Part shown: positions 23,907 to 31,523 of the stretch, piece after piece
Position numbering within the stretch: the stretch's first letter is position 1
Layout: every line of letters begins with the position of its first letter
DNA from: GCA-958296115 sp965222445
Lineage (GTDB): Bacteria; Chloroflexota; Dehalococcoidia; Lucifugimonadales; CAJWER01
Length of the DNA: 64,000 bases
Assembly: GCA_965222445.1 (NCBI GenBank)
Contig: CBDCTY010000002.1
Location: 2,976,001-3,040,000 of the forward strand
Direction: 5' to 3'
Position numbers and translations under genes: made by a program
Notes under the pieces: generated by a model
The model's input: only the letters and a program-made list of their open reading frames with translations
What the model was told of the DNA's origin: nothing
The model's database searches: none

Positions 23907-24665
23907 CTAATCGAGGCCCAGCAGCTTGATGGCGTTCAGGCCCAGCACCTTGCGCTTGGCCTCGGTGCTGATGTCGGCGTTGACGATGCGGCCCACCTGG
24001 TTACGGGCATCCATCAGCGGCATGTCCGAGCCGAAGAGTACGCGGTCCTCTCCCGCGCCGTTCACGAGGTCTGTGATGGTTGTGTGGTCGCCGAAGGACG
24101 TGCAGGTCTCGAGGTAGATGTTGGGGCAGGCCCGCGCCGCCGCGACCGCCTGCACCTGCCCGGTGCGCGCGTTGCCGGAGTGGGCGAGCACCCAGTTGAT
24201 GTTGGGGAAGCGCTCGGCCAGCGGCACGAACCTCCGCGGCTCCGTAAGGTCGTTGTCGCCGCTGCCCGCCGAGGAGTGGCTCATGATAGTGACGCCCCTG
24301 TCGTTGCACCACTCGAACGCGGGGAAGTAGCCGGGGTCGTCGATGGGGCTCTGGTAGTAGTTGGGGTAGACCTTCAGGGACTTCAGCCCCAGGACATCGA
24401 AGGCCCGCTCCAACTCCGGCACGACCTCCTCCGGGTAGATGGGCGTGATGACCGCGACGCCCACGAAGCGGTCCGGGTACCGCTCGACGAAGCTCGCCGC
24501 CACCTCGTTGCCCCGCACCGTGTCCGAATGGAAGATGCAGTTGATGTTCGACCTGTCGACACCCGCCGCGTCCATGATGCTCACGAAGGTGTCGATGTCG
24601 TCGAACACGGCGCTGTTGCCCCAGCGGCCGGCGTGCGTGTGGAAGTCGAAAACGGGCGTCTCCAT
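23907..24665 (-). CDS. Amidohydrolase family 2 protein
   Basis: The 252-residue TIM-barrel hydrolase starts METPVFDFHTHAGRWGN, with the HxH metal motif at residues 9-11. It continues with LKSLKVYPNYYQSPIDDPGY, a histidine in WVLAHSGNAR and the terminal metal Asp in RVLFGSDMPLMD. These are features of the amidohydrolase_2 (ACMSD-like) family of decarboxylases and hydrolases. The substrate is unknown. Its ATG shares one base with the stop of the paralogous upstream gene (TGATG), so the two form an operon and possibly a complex. Confidence 0.88.
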   Translation of the reverse strand: METPVFDFHTHAGRWGNSAVFDDIDTFVSIMDAAGVDRSNINCIFHSDTVRGNEVAASFVERYPDRFVGVAVITPIYPEEVVPELERAFDVLGLKSLKVYPNYYQSPIDDPGYFPAFEWCNDRGVTIMSHSSAGSGDNDLTEPRRFVPLAERFPNINWVLAHSGNARTGQVQAVAAARACPNIYLETCTSFGDHTTITDLVNGAGEDRVLFGSDMPLMDARNQVGRIVNADISTEAKRKVLGLNAIKLLGLD

Positions 24666-25423
24666 CACTTCTCCAGCCCCAGCAGACGGTCCAGGTTGCC
24701 CGCGCATACGGCCGCAAGTGTGGAGTCGTCCAAGCCGTTAGTGTGCAGGTTGTAGATCTGGTGGCCCATCGATGAGTCGGGGAACCTGGAGCCGAACAGG
24801 ATGCGTTCGCCGCCGGCCGCGTCCATCAGCCGGGCGACGCCGTCCGCTATGACGAACCGAGACATTTCCACATAGGTATTGGGCACCGAGCGGAGCAGCG
24901 GGAGCACCCAGGGCACGTGCCGGTAGTGGACCTCGGCCAGCACAACGGCCAGCCGGGGGTGGGCCTTGGCGGTATCGTGAAGCTGCGAGACGTCGACCAG
25001 GTCGACGGGTATCGACAGAGGTATGCCCTCAGACTCCATCCACTCCAGCAAGGGGCCGACAACCCAGTCCGTGAACGGGTACGAGTGGGCAATGGGTGCG
25101 ATGCGCACAGATCTCACGCCATGGCGTGAGACCTCGGAGGAAAAGTCGCCCAGATTCTCGGTCGCCGGGTTCGCGACGAACTGCGGAATGAGCCTGGGCT
25201 GCCCGGCGATCATCTCCATGAGCAGAGCGTTGCCGTCGACGGTGTCGAAGTCCTCCGCAAAGGGGGAGTAGGCGAGGGCGCGTTCGACCCCGGTGCGGTC
25301 CATAGCCTCCAGCAGCCCTTCGGTGGTGTCGACGACGACGCGCCGGTTGTGCCGGCGTCCGAGAGCGACGTTTGCATCGAATACAGGAACGCGGGGCTGG
25401 AAGTCGAGCTCGACGTTACCCAT
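24665..25423 (-). CDS. Amidohydrolase family 2 protein, metal site degenerate
   Basis: The 252-residue paralogue of the downstream gene begins MGNVELDFQPRVPVFDANVA, where the expected HxH after FD reads FDANVAL. The usual GSD near the C-terminus is GERILFGSRFPDSS, with Arg replacing Asp. The remaining barrel pattern (VRSVRIAPIAHSYPFTDWVV, LAVVLAEVHYRHVPW) is kept. It therefore likely lacks the normal metal centre and may be a regulatory or structural partner of the active amidohydrolase (inference). The ATG at 25423 is chosen because it begins the family-like segment. Confidence 0.8.
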   Translation of the reverse strand: MGNVELDFQPRVPVFDANVALGRRHNRRVVVDTTEGLLEAMDRTGVERALAYSPFAEDFDTVDGNALLMEMIAGQPRLIPQFVANPATENLGDFSSEVSRHGVRSVRIAPIAHSYPFTDWVVGPLLEWMESEGIPLSIPVDLVDVSQLHDTAKAHPRLAVVLAEVHYRHVPWVLPLLRSVPNTYVEMSRFVIADGVARLMDAAGGERILFGSRFPDSSMGHQIYNLHTNGLDDSTLAAVCAGNLDRLLGLEK

Positions 25424-25539
25424 GGCGCAGAGTGTAGCAGCAGGACATCGCACCTACAAGAGGATTGTTCACCGCCCAAAATTGACCGTTCAGGGACGCG
25501 TGGTATCATGCCCACGAGAACCCGACTAGGAGGATGACC

Positions 25540-26946
25540 ATGAGCAGCAACGACGTGGAGCTGATGGGACACCTGATGCGACGCGCCGGGTTCGGCGCGG
25601 GACTTGCGGAGCTGGAGGCGCGTGCATCTAGGGGCTACGACGCGACCGTGGACGAGCTGATCGAGGCCGACAGCCAGGAAGGCATCGACGACGACCTGCT
25701 GTACAGGTACCACCCGGACCACCAGGGAGGCCTGGGGTTGTCCGGTGCGGCTGCGTACTGGCTCTACCGTATGGTGAATACGAGAGGGGCGCTGCAGGAG
25801 AAGATGACGCTCTTCTGGCATTCGGTGTTCGCCACCGGCTACCCAAAAGTTACTCAGGGCAAGATCCTGATGAACCAGCTTGCGATGTTCAGGAAGCTGG
25901 GGATGGGCAGCTTCCGCGACCTCCTTGTCGAGCTGTCCAGGGACCCGGCGATGATCATGTGGCTGGACAACGAGGACAATCACGCGGGGGCGATAAACGA
26001 GAACTATGGGCGCGAGCTGCTGGAGCTCTTCTCGATGGGCGTCGGCAACTACACGGAGGCGGACGTGAAGGAGGCCGCGAGGGCGTTCACGGGCTGGACG
26101 GTAGCGAACACGGAATATATGACGATGAGGGCCGAGCGAGATTCACTCTGGCCCTACGGGAGACTGGCCTACCGGTTCGAGTACAGACCGGAAGACCATG
26201 ACGACGGCGAGAAGGAGTTCCTCGGACATCGGGGGCGTTTCGGAGGCGAAGACGCCGTGGATATCATCTGCAGGCAGCCCGCGACAGCCAGATTCCTCGC
26301 TCGCCACCTCTATCACTTCTTCGTTGCAGACGAGGCTCCCGTTCCCCAGTGGCCCTACGAAGCTCCGCGCGACCCCGCAGCCATCGATTTCCTGACGGAG
26401 GTGTACTTCGAGCACGACTACAGCATTGCCGAGATGGTGCGGGCGCTCCTGAAGTCCGATTTCTTCAAGTCAGGGGAGACCCGCTACAGGAAGGTAAAGG
26501 GGCCGGCCGAGCTCATCGCTGGCGTGCTGAGGCTGACCGGGGAGTGCAACGGGCCGAGCCTGGCCACCCAGGCAAACACGGCCCCCATGAGCTTCATGGG
26601 ACAGACGCTGATCAATCCGCCGAGCGTCGAGGGGTGGCATCAGGGCACCGAGTGGGTCGATACCGGGACGGCGGTCGAGCGGATCAACTACGCTTCGGAG
26701 CACCTCGGCAACGACGAAGCTCCCGGTGTGCGGGATATGATCACGAGGGTGGCCGGGGCCGGCGGCGGTCCCGAGGGCATGGTACAGCGCTGCCTCGACG
26801 AGATGGGCGCTATCTCCGTGTCCGATGATACGCGTGCGGCGCTCGTGCAGTACGCCCAGGGTGCGGACATAGACTCGCAATCCGGGGAGGGCCTGGGCGA
26901 GCTGATGGAGATGGTCGCGGCCACGCCGGACTTCCAGCGAGAATAG
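25540..26946 (+). CDS. DUF1800 family protein
   Basis: The 468-residue protein matches DUF1800: HLMRRAGFGAGLAELEA near the start, KMTLFWHSVFATGYPKV, NENYGRELLELFSMGVGNYT, EAARAFTGW, KEFLGHRGRFGGEDAVD, and the C-terminal GQTLINPPSVEGWHQGTEW. Many members are exported and are encoded next to DUF1501 proteins; the function is unknown. No signal peptide is visible and no DUF1501 gene follows; an NHL-repeat gene does. AGGAGG at 25528 favours the ATG at 25540 over the one at 25534. Confidence 0.92.
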   Translation: MSSNDVELMGHLMRRAGFGAGLAELEARASRGYDATVDELIEADSQEGIDDDLLYRYHPDHQGGLGLSGAAAYWLYRMVNTRGALQEKMTLFWHSVFATGYPKVTQGKILMNQLAMFRKLGMGSFRDLLVELSRDPAMIMWLDNEDNHAGAINENYGRELLELFSMGVGNYTEADVKEAARAFTGWTVANTEYMTMRAERDSLWPYGRLAYRFEYRPEDHDDGEKEFLGHRGRFGGEDAVDIICRQPATARFLARHLYHFFVADEAPVPQWPYEAPRDPAAIDFLTEVYFEHDYSIAEMVRALLKSDFFKSGETRYRKVKGPAELIAGVLRLTGECNGPSLATQANTAPMSFMGQTLINPPSVEGWHQGTEWVDTGTAVERINYASEHLGNDEAPGVRDMITRVAGAGGGPEGMVQRCLDEMGAISVSDDTRAALVQYAQGADIDSQSGEGLGELMEMVAATPDFQRE

Positions 26947-26949
26947 ACG

Positions 26950-27987
26950 ATGACCGTTGGACTCGAATACTCGTTCACGCTGGGCGTGGCGGCAATGGAG
27001 GGCCGCGGCTTCTACTACCCCGTCGACGTCGGCGTGGGAAGCGGGCGGCTGTACATCCTGGGACGCTCCCACGAGGGCGACACGCGGGGCATCCAGGTCT
27101 GCATGATGGACTTGGAGAGCAGATTCTACGGGGCCTTCGGTTCCGCGGGCGAGGGAGACGGGCAGTTCATCTGGACGACGGCCGTGGTCGTCGATTCCGA
27201 GGGCCTCGTGTACGTCAGCGACGAGCACCTGAACCGTATCACCGTGTTCGACAGCGACGGTCGGTTCCTTCGAAAGTGGGGCTCTCCCGGCTCCGCACCC
27301 GGCGAGCTGGACGGGCCGTCGGGCATGGCCCTGGACTCAGAGGGCCATATCTGGGTTGCCGACCACCGCAACCACCGTATACAGAAGTTCACCGGCGACG
27401 GCGGCTACGTGATGGGCTTCGGCTCGCAAGGGAGCAGAGAGGGACAGCTCGACCTGCCGTGGGGCTTGGCCGTTGCGCCGAACGGGGACGTGTACGTAGC
27501 CGACTGGGGGAACGACCGCATCCAGCGATTCACTGCGGAGGGCGAGTTCGTGGCGGCGTACGGCGAGGGTGGGGAGGGGGAGGGGCAGTTCCGCAGGCCC
27601 TCGGGTGTGGCGGTCGACGGGGAGGGCTACGTCTACGTTGCCGACTGGCGCAACGATCGTGTGCAGCTTCTACACCCCAACGGCACGTTCGCGGCGTCGG
27701 CGCGCGGGGAGGCGACTCTGTCCCCGTGGGCCCGCGACTTCCTCGATTCGAACATCGAGGAGAGGGACGCGCGGGCCGTGTCAGACCTGGAGCCGGACCT
27801 GGCGTTCCTCGATGGCGACGTGAACGAGGAGTCCTACCATACGGAAAAGCTGTTCTGGGCTCCGGTGTCGGTCAGGCTGGACGCGGCGGGCAACGCCTAC
27901 GTGGTCGACCGCAACAGGCACCGCATCCAGGTGTACAGAAGGAGCGTCGGGGACTCGGAGGCCAACGGAGGTGACGGCAAATGGTAG
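26950..27987 (+). CDS. NHL-repeat beta-propeller protein
   Basis: The 345-residue protein is made of about six NHL repeats, for example LDGPSGMALDSEGHIWVADH, LPWGLAVAPNGDVYVADWGN and RPSGVAVDGEGYVYVADWRN, with NDRIQRF/NHRIQKF strands between them. Such propellers bind proteins or RNA, or act as lyases or streptogramin-lyase-like enzymes. There is no signal peptide. The start lies three bases after the DUF1800 stop and the 3' end overlaps the next gene by seven bases, so all are co-transcribed. Confidence 0.9.
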   Translation: MTVGLEYSFTLGVAAMEGRGFYYPVDVGVGSGRLYILGRSHEGDTRGIQVCMMDLESRFYGAFGSAGEGDGQFIWTTAVVVDSEGLVYVSDEHLNRITVFDSDGRFLRKWGSPGSAPGELDGPSGMALDSEGHIWVADHRNHRIQKFTGDGGYVMGFGSQGSREGQLDLPWGLAVAPNGDVYVADWGNDRIQRFTAEGEFVAAYGEGGEGEGQFRRPSGVAVDGEGYVYVADWRNDRVQLLHPNGTFAASARGEATLSPWARDFLDSNIEERDARAVSDLEPDLAFLDGDVNEESYHTEKLFWAPVSVRLDAAGNAYVVDRNRHRIQVYRRSVGDSEANGGDGKW

Positions 27988-29192
27988 TGGCCGTGCATGG
28001 AAGTCTGACAGGAGGCCCGGTGGGAAAGGACAGCTTGTCGGGGTTGCCCAGTGAGTTGGCGTTCTCCGCCGACGAATACCAGGGCAGGATCGAGGGTGTG
28101 AGAAAGGCCATGGGCGCGGCGAACATCGATGTTCTGCTCGTCCGGCATCCCCCAAACGTCTACTACCTGACCGGGTACCAGAGCTTCGCGATGTACAATG
28201 GCGAGTGTGTCATCGTGCCGCCGGAGGGCCCGCCGACCTTGGTCGTCCACCCGCCCGAGCTGGGCACGGCCCTGCTTCATACCTGGCTGGACGAGGTGCA
28301 CGGCTACCCGCAGAGTTGCGGACGCGAGGAGTACGTGGCGAAATTTCTCGCCGAGCAGGGGCTGGCCGGGCTGCGAATAGGCATCGAGAAGAGCCTTGCG
28401 GGCATGAACGCGGACTCGCTGGAGCATCTCCGGGAGGCCATGCCCGACGCCGACCTGGTGGATGGATCGAGCATCGTATTCACAGTCAAGATCGTCAAGT
28501 CGCAGCAGGAGATCGAGTACCTGCGACAAGCCGCCCGCATCACGAGCGCCGGCATCACGGCGGCAATAGAGGCAGCCGGAGAGGGCGCGAGCGACAACGA
28601 CGTGGCTGCCGCGGGCAACCGCGCGATGTTCGACGGCGGCACGGAGTACATGTGCCTGTCGCCCATAGTCACGAGCGGCCGCCGCTCCGGGATCCTCCAC
28701 TAGACCCACAAGCGCGTTCCTCTCGCCCGGGGCGACAACCTGTGCATGGAGTTTGGGGCCTGTGTTCAGAGGTACACGGCCCCCATGATGCGGACGGTCT
28801 CGATCGGCGAGCCCTCTCCCGGCGCCAAGCGGCTGGTGGATGCCTGTCTCACCGCGCTCGACAACGTCATCTCCACCATGCGGCCCGGAATCAGCGCAGA
28901 CGAGGTTGCGCGGGCAGGCTGGGAGGGGATGGACACAGCGGGACCCGGCCTGGTCTTTCACGGTGTGTTCGCCTACGCAGTAGGGGCGGGATTCCCCCCG
29001 ACGTGGGGCGACGGTACCGCCGGCATAATGCTGGGCAACGAGACGCGCCTGCGCCCTGGCATGGTCTTCCACCACCCAGTTGCACTCCGGAGGCTCGGTG
29101 AGTACGGCGCGATGTTCAGCGAGACCACCTTGATCACGGAGGACGGCTGCGAGGTGTTGACGAACGTGGAGCGCAGGCTCTTCATCAAGTAG
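27981..29192 (+). pseudogene. M24/creatinase-like protein (EutD/DoeA-like) with in-frame stop
   Basis: Two halves in the same frame are separated by one TAG at 28701-28703. The first 240 codons give the N-terminal creatinase domain and the start of the pita-bread domain (TSGRRSGILH). The next frame continues THKRVPLARGDNLCMEFGA through GFPPTWGD, RLRPGMVFHH and FSETTLITEDGCEVL to 29192, 403 residues in all plus the stop. The residue at the stop is probably Glu (GAG to TAG). Metal ligands of true M24 peptidases are missing (APMMRT in place of a D-x-TRT pattern), as in ectoine hydrolase-like EutD/DoeA proteins. Readthrough, sequencing error or real inactivation are all possible. Confidence 0.75.
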
Positions 29193-29214
29193 GCCCTATC
29201 GCAGGAGGAAGCTC

Positions 29215-29964
29215 ATGAGCAATTCGTCAATCGGCATCGTGTGGCCGGGCCCGCCTTCGCCGGAAGACATCGCCGAGACACGCCGGTTCATGCCGCCCGG
29301 CGTGGGGCTTCACATGGTCGGAACGCGCCCACCGAGCGACGCCGACCTGTCCGTGGGAATCACCATCGAGCGGCTGCTCAGGATGCCCGGGGACTCCAAC
29401 ATAGAGCATGCCGCTGAGGAGCTCGTCCCGATGGGCGTGGCCTCAATAGTCTACGGCTGCACGTCGGCCAGCTACATACGGGGCGTGGGCGGCGACACGG
29501 ACATCGCCGACAGGATCAACGCGGCCACGGGCCTACCTGCAACTACTACGTCAGGAGCGGCGGTGGCGGCCCTGCGCCACGTAGGCGTGCGGAGCGTTTC
29601 GGTCCTGTCCCCCCATGTCGACGAGTTGAACGAGCGGCTGAATTGGTTCCTGGAGGGCAGCGGCTTCGAGGTCGTGCACCTGCGGGGCCTCAACAAGCTC
29701 AGCGGGATCGAAGAGATACCGCAGGACGACATCCGGGAGCTGGTGCTCCAGCTTGTGGACCGGCCCGACGCCGACGGCGTGTTCATAAGCTGCACCGGCA
29801 TGAGGACATCGTCCATACTGGACTCACTGGAGACGGCGACGGGCAAGCCCATAGTGTCGGCTATCCAGGCGACCGTGTGGGACGTCCTGCTGAAGGCAGG
29901 GCTTACACCTGACGTGGCCGGCGTGGGAAGCCTGTTCCGCCAGCCCGCGTACCAGGTAGCATGA
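29215..29964 (+). CDS. Asp/Glu racemase superfamily protein (EutA/maleate isomerase-like)
   Basis: The 249-residue protein shows the two active-site cysteines of the Asp/Glu racemase superfamily: YGCTSASY near residue 83 and ISCTGMRTS near 186. It also has GLPATTTSGAAVAALRHVGV and VSVLSPHVDELNERL. It is closest in layout to maleate isomerase/arylmalonate decarboxylase and the EutA proteins of ectoine utilisation clusters. In those clusters EutA is encoded with the M24-like EutD, and here it follows a EutD-like gene by 22 bp. GGAGGAAG lies upstream of the ATG. Confidence 0.85.
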   Translation: MSNSSIGIVWPGPPSPEDIAETRRFMPPGVGLHMVGTRPPSDADLSVGITIERLLRMPGDSNIEHAAEELVPMGVASIVYGCTSASYIRGVGGDTDIADRINAATGLPATTTSGAAVAALRHVGVRSVSVLSPHVDELNERLNWFLEGSGFEVVHLRGLNKLSGIEEIPQDDIRELVLQLVDRPDADGVFISCTGMRTSSILDSLETATGKPIVSAIQATVWDVLLKAGLTPDVAGVGSLFRQPAYQVA

Positions 29965-30191
29965 AGAACGACGGATCCTCCGAAGCCCGGCATGGAGCCG
30001 CAGACGGGCGGCTGCGCTCAGAGCGACAACGTCTCGAACGCTTCGAATCGGTGGAAGAGGTGGAGGAGTTCTTCAAGGCGTGCGATGCCATTGAGGGCCC
30101 CGGCCGGGAACCTGATTGGGAAGAGCACCTACGCGTAATCAACAGGTCGCGTCGGCGGGCTCTACTGACACGTGATCTTAGTAGAGCCTAG
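29961..30191 (+). CDS. Small charged protein of unknown function
   Basis: The 76-residue product overlaps the racemase stop as ATGA. It is mostly helical and charged (RSERQRLERFESVEEVEEFF, EEHLRVINRSRRRALLTRDL). It does not match a family I know with certainty; the size and composition would fit a small regulatory or antitoxin-like protein. The overlap with the upstream gene is the main argument that it is translated. Confidence 0.45.
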   Translation: MKNDGSSEARHGAADGRLRSERQRLERFESVEEVEEFFKACDAIEGPGREPDWEEHLRVINRSRRRALLTRDLSRA

Positions 30192-30257
30192 CCGAATCCG
30201 CATACCCCACCGTACATCGGCGGGCGATGCTACGGGATGTTGCGCATGCCTTTCTTG

Positions 30258-30593
30258 CTAACTGTTGGCGGAGAACAAGGCCAGCACAACGGCAAGAATA
30301 GCGAACAAGACGAAGAGTGGATGGAGGGCCGCGCTTAAGATAGTGACCAGCATAGACCTATCCATGAGCCTGCTGCTGAAGACTTTGAATCCAAGATTCC
30401 ACCCAGCAGCAAATGCGGATAAGGCCCCTGCGAACCTCAATACGGCATCAGGCCACAGGGCTTCATTACGTATCAGGACAACGAACAAGCCGCTAGATAG
30501 CCCAATACCAATGGCAGGGGCAGAGCACCCTCAGTTCTTGCGCCCAAGGAATACGCCGACGCAGAAAAAGATAGCGACGGCGATGAACCACAT
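30258..30593 (-). pseudogene. Small membrane protein with in-frame TGA
   Basis: From an ATG at 30593 the frame reads MWFIAVAIFFCVGVFLGRKN, then TGA at 30533-30531, then resumes in the same frame with GCSAPAIGIGLSSGLFVVLI and two further hydrophobic segments. The last is PLFVLFAILAVVLALFSANS. Altogether it would be a protein of about 110 residues with four helices. The downstream part could also start alone at a TTG at 30488. The regular hydrophobic pattern on both sides of the stop suggests a recently broken gene. Confidence 0.4.
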
Positions 30594-30601
30594 CTACTAG
30601 G

Positions 30602-31459
30602 CTATTTCCAGGTGTCCCAGCGGTCGTTGTCGATGCCCGGGGCTTCGCTCTTCATGCCAGGGGGCTTGTTGCCTCCGTGGAAGTCGCCCTTGTGGCTGTT
30701 CTTGTCGCCAAAGAAGCGCCTGAGGTTTTCGGGCAGCTTGGCTACCTCGTCGGCCGGCCACTGATCCACATCCTGGATCGGCCCTCCCCAGGCGGGGCGG
30801 TAGGCGATGGCAAGCATCTCGCGCGGGTAGTCCCCGACGTTGGGGAAATTGCCGTGGAAGACCCTGTGATTGATCATCACTGCGGAGCCTGCCTTGACGG
30901 GGACCATGACCTCGTCAGGGTGGCTCTCGTACCGCAGATAGGGGTTGCCGTCCGAGTGCATGCTCAGGTGTGAGCGGGGCACGACCCTGAATGGCGACAC
31001 CTCCAGCGTCAGGTCCTCCAGGTAGTTGAGGACGCGCACCAGGACGGGCACGCTGCCCTCGTATCCGAATATCTTGGAGCCCCAGGGCTGTCCGTCCGTG
31101 TGCAGGGAGATGCCGGGGTGTCCAGGCTCCGAGCGAGCGTAGGCATAGCTCATGGCCACGAGGTCGTCTCCGAAAAGCCGCTCGAGGAACGCGACGGTAG
31201 GCGGATTGGCGACGAGCTTGGTTATCGCTCCGCCCCTGAAGGCGATTCCGCTGGCTGTGCGCTGACGCTCCGAGTAGTCGGCGCCCTTGGTGTGGATCTC
31301 CTCTGCCTCGGCCCTGAGCACGTCGAGCTGCTCATCCGTAAGTACGTTGGGAAGCACGAGGTACCCCTCGACCTCCAGCATCCTGACCTGCTCCCCAAAC
31401 GTGAGCCTAGTCCAGTCCCGGTCGTCTACTCGCGGCCTGTGAGTCGTTGCGGTCGCCAT
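30602..31459 (-). CDS. Phytanoyl-CoA dioxygenase (PhyH) family protein
   Basis: The 285-residue protein is a cytoplasmic Fe(II)/2-oxoglutarate oxygenase. The facial triad is ISLHTDGQPWG (His and Asp, about residues 126-128) and the distal histidine is in NHRVFHGNFPN. The Arg for 2-oxoglutarate is expected in MLAIAYRPAW. The N-terminal VEGYLVLPNVLTDEQLDVLR is typical of PhyH relatives. The ectoine hydroxylase signature (WHSDFETWH-like) is absent, so an ectoine role is not supported. The ATG at 31459 has AGGAG upstream. Confidence 0.88.
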   Translation of the reverse strand: MATATTHRPRVDDRDWTRLTFGEQVRMLEVEGYLVLPNVLTDEQLDVLRAEAEEIHTKGADYSERQRTASGIAFRGGAITKLVANPPTVAFLERLFGDDLVAMSYAYARSEPGHPGISLHTDGQPWGSKIFGYEGSVPVLVRVLNYLEDLTLEVSPFRVVPRSHLSMHSDGNPYLRYESHPDEVMVPVKAGSAVMINHRVFHGNFPNVGDYPREMLAIAYRPAWGGPIQDVDQWPADEVAKLPENLRRFFGDKNSHKGDFHGGNKPPGMKSEAPGIDNDRWDTWK

Positions 31460-31523
31460 GTGTCGATACTCCTGTTGGTCTGCGTCCCCAAAATGATACA
31501 ACTTTGCGGCGCGCTGTGGAATG

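Noticed and set aside
30602..31459. Ectoine hydroxylase (EctD) to match the nearby EutD/EutA-like genes
   Set aside because: The EctD signature motif is missing; only general PhyH residues are present.
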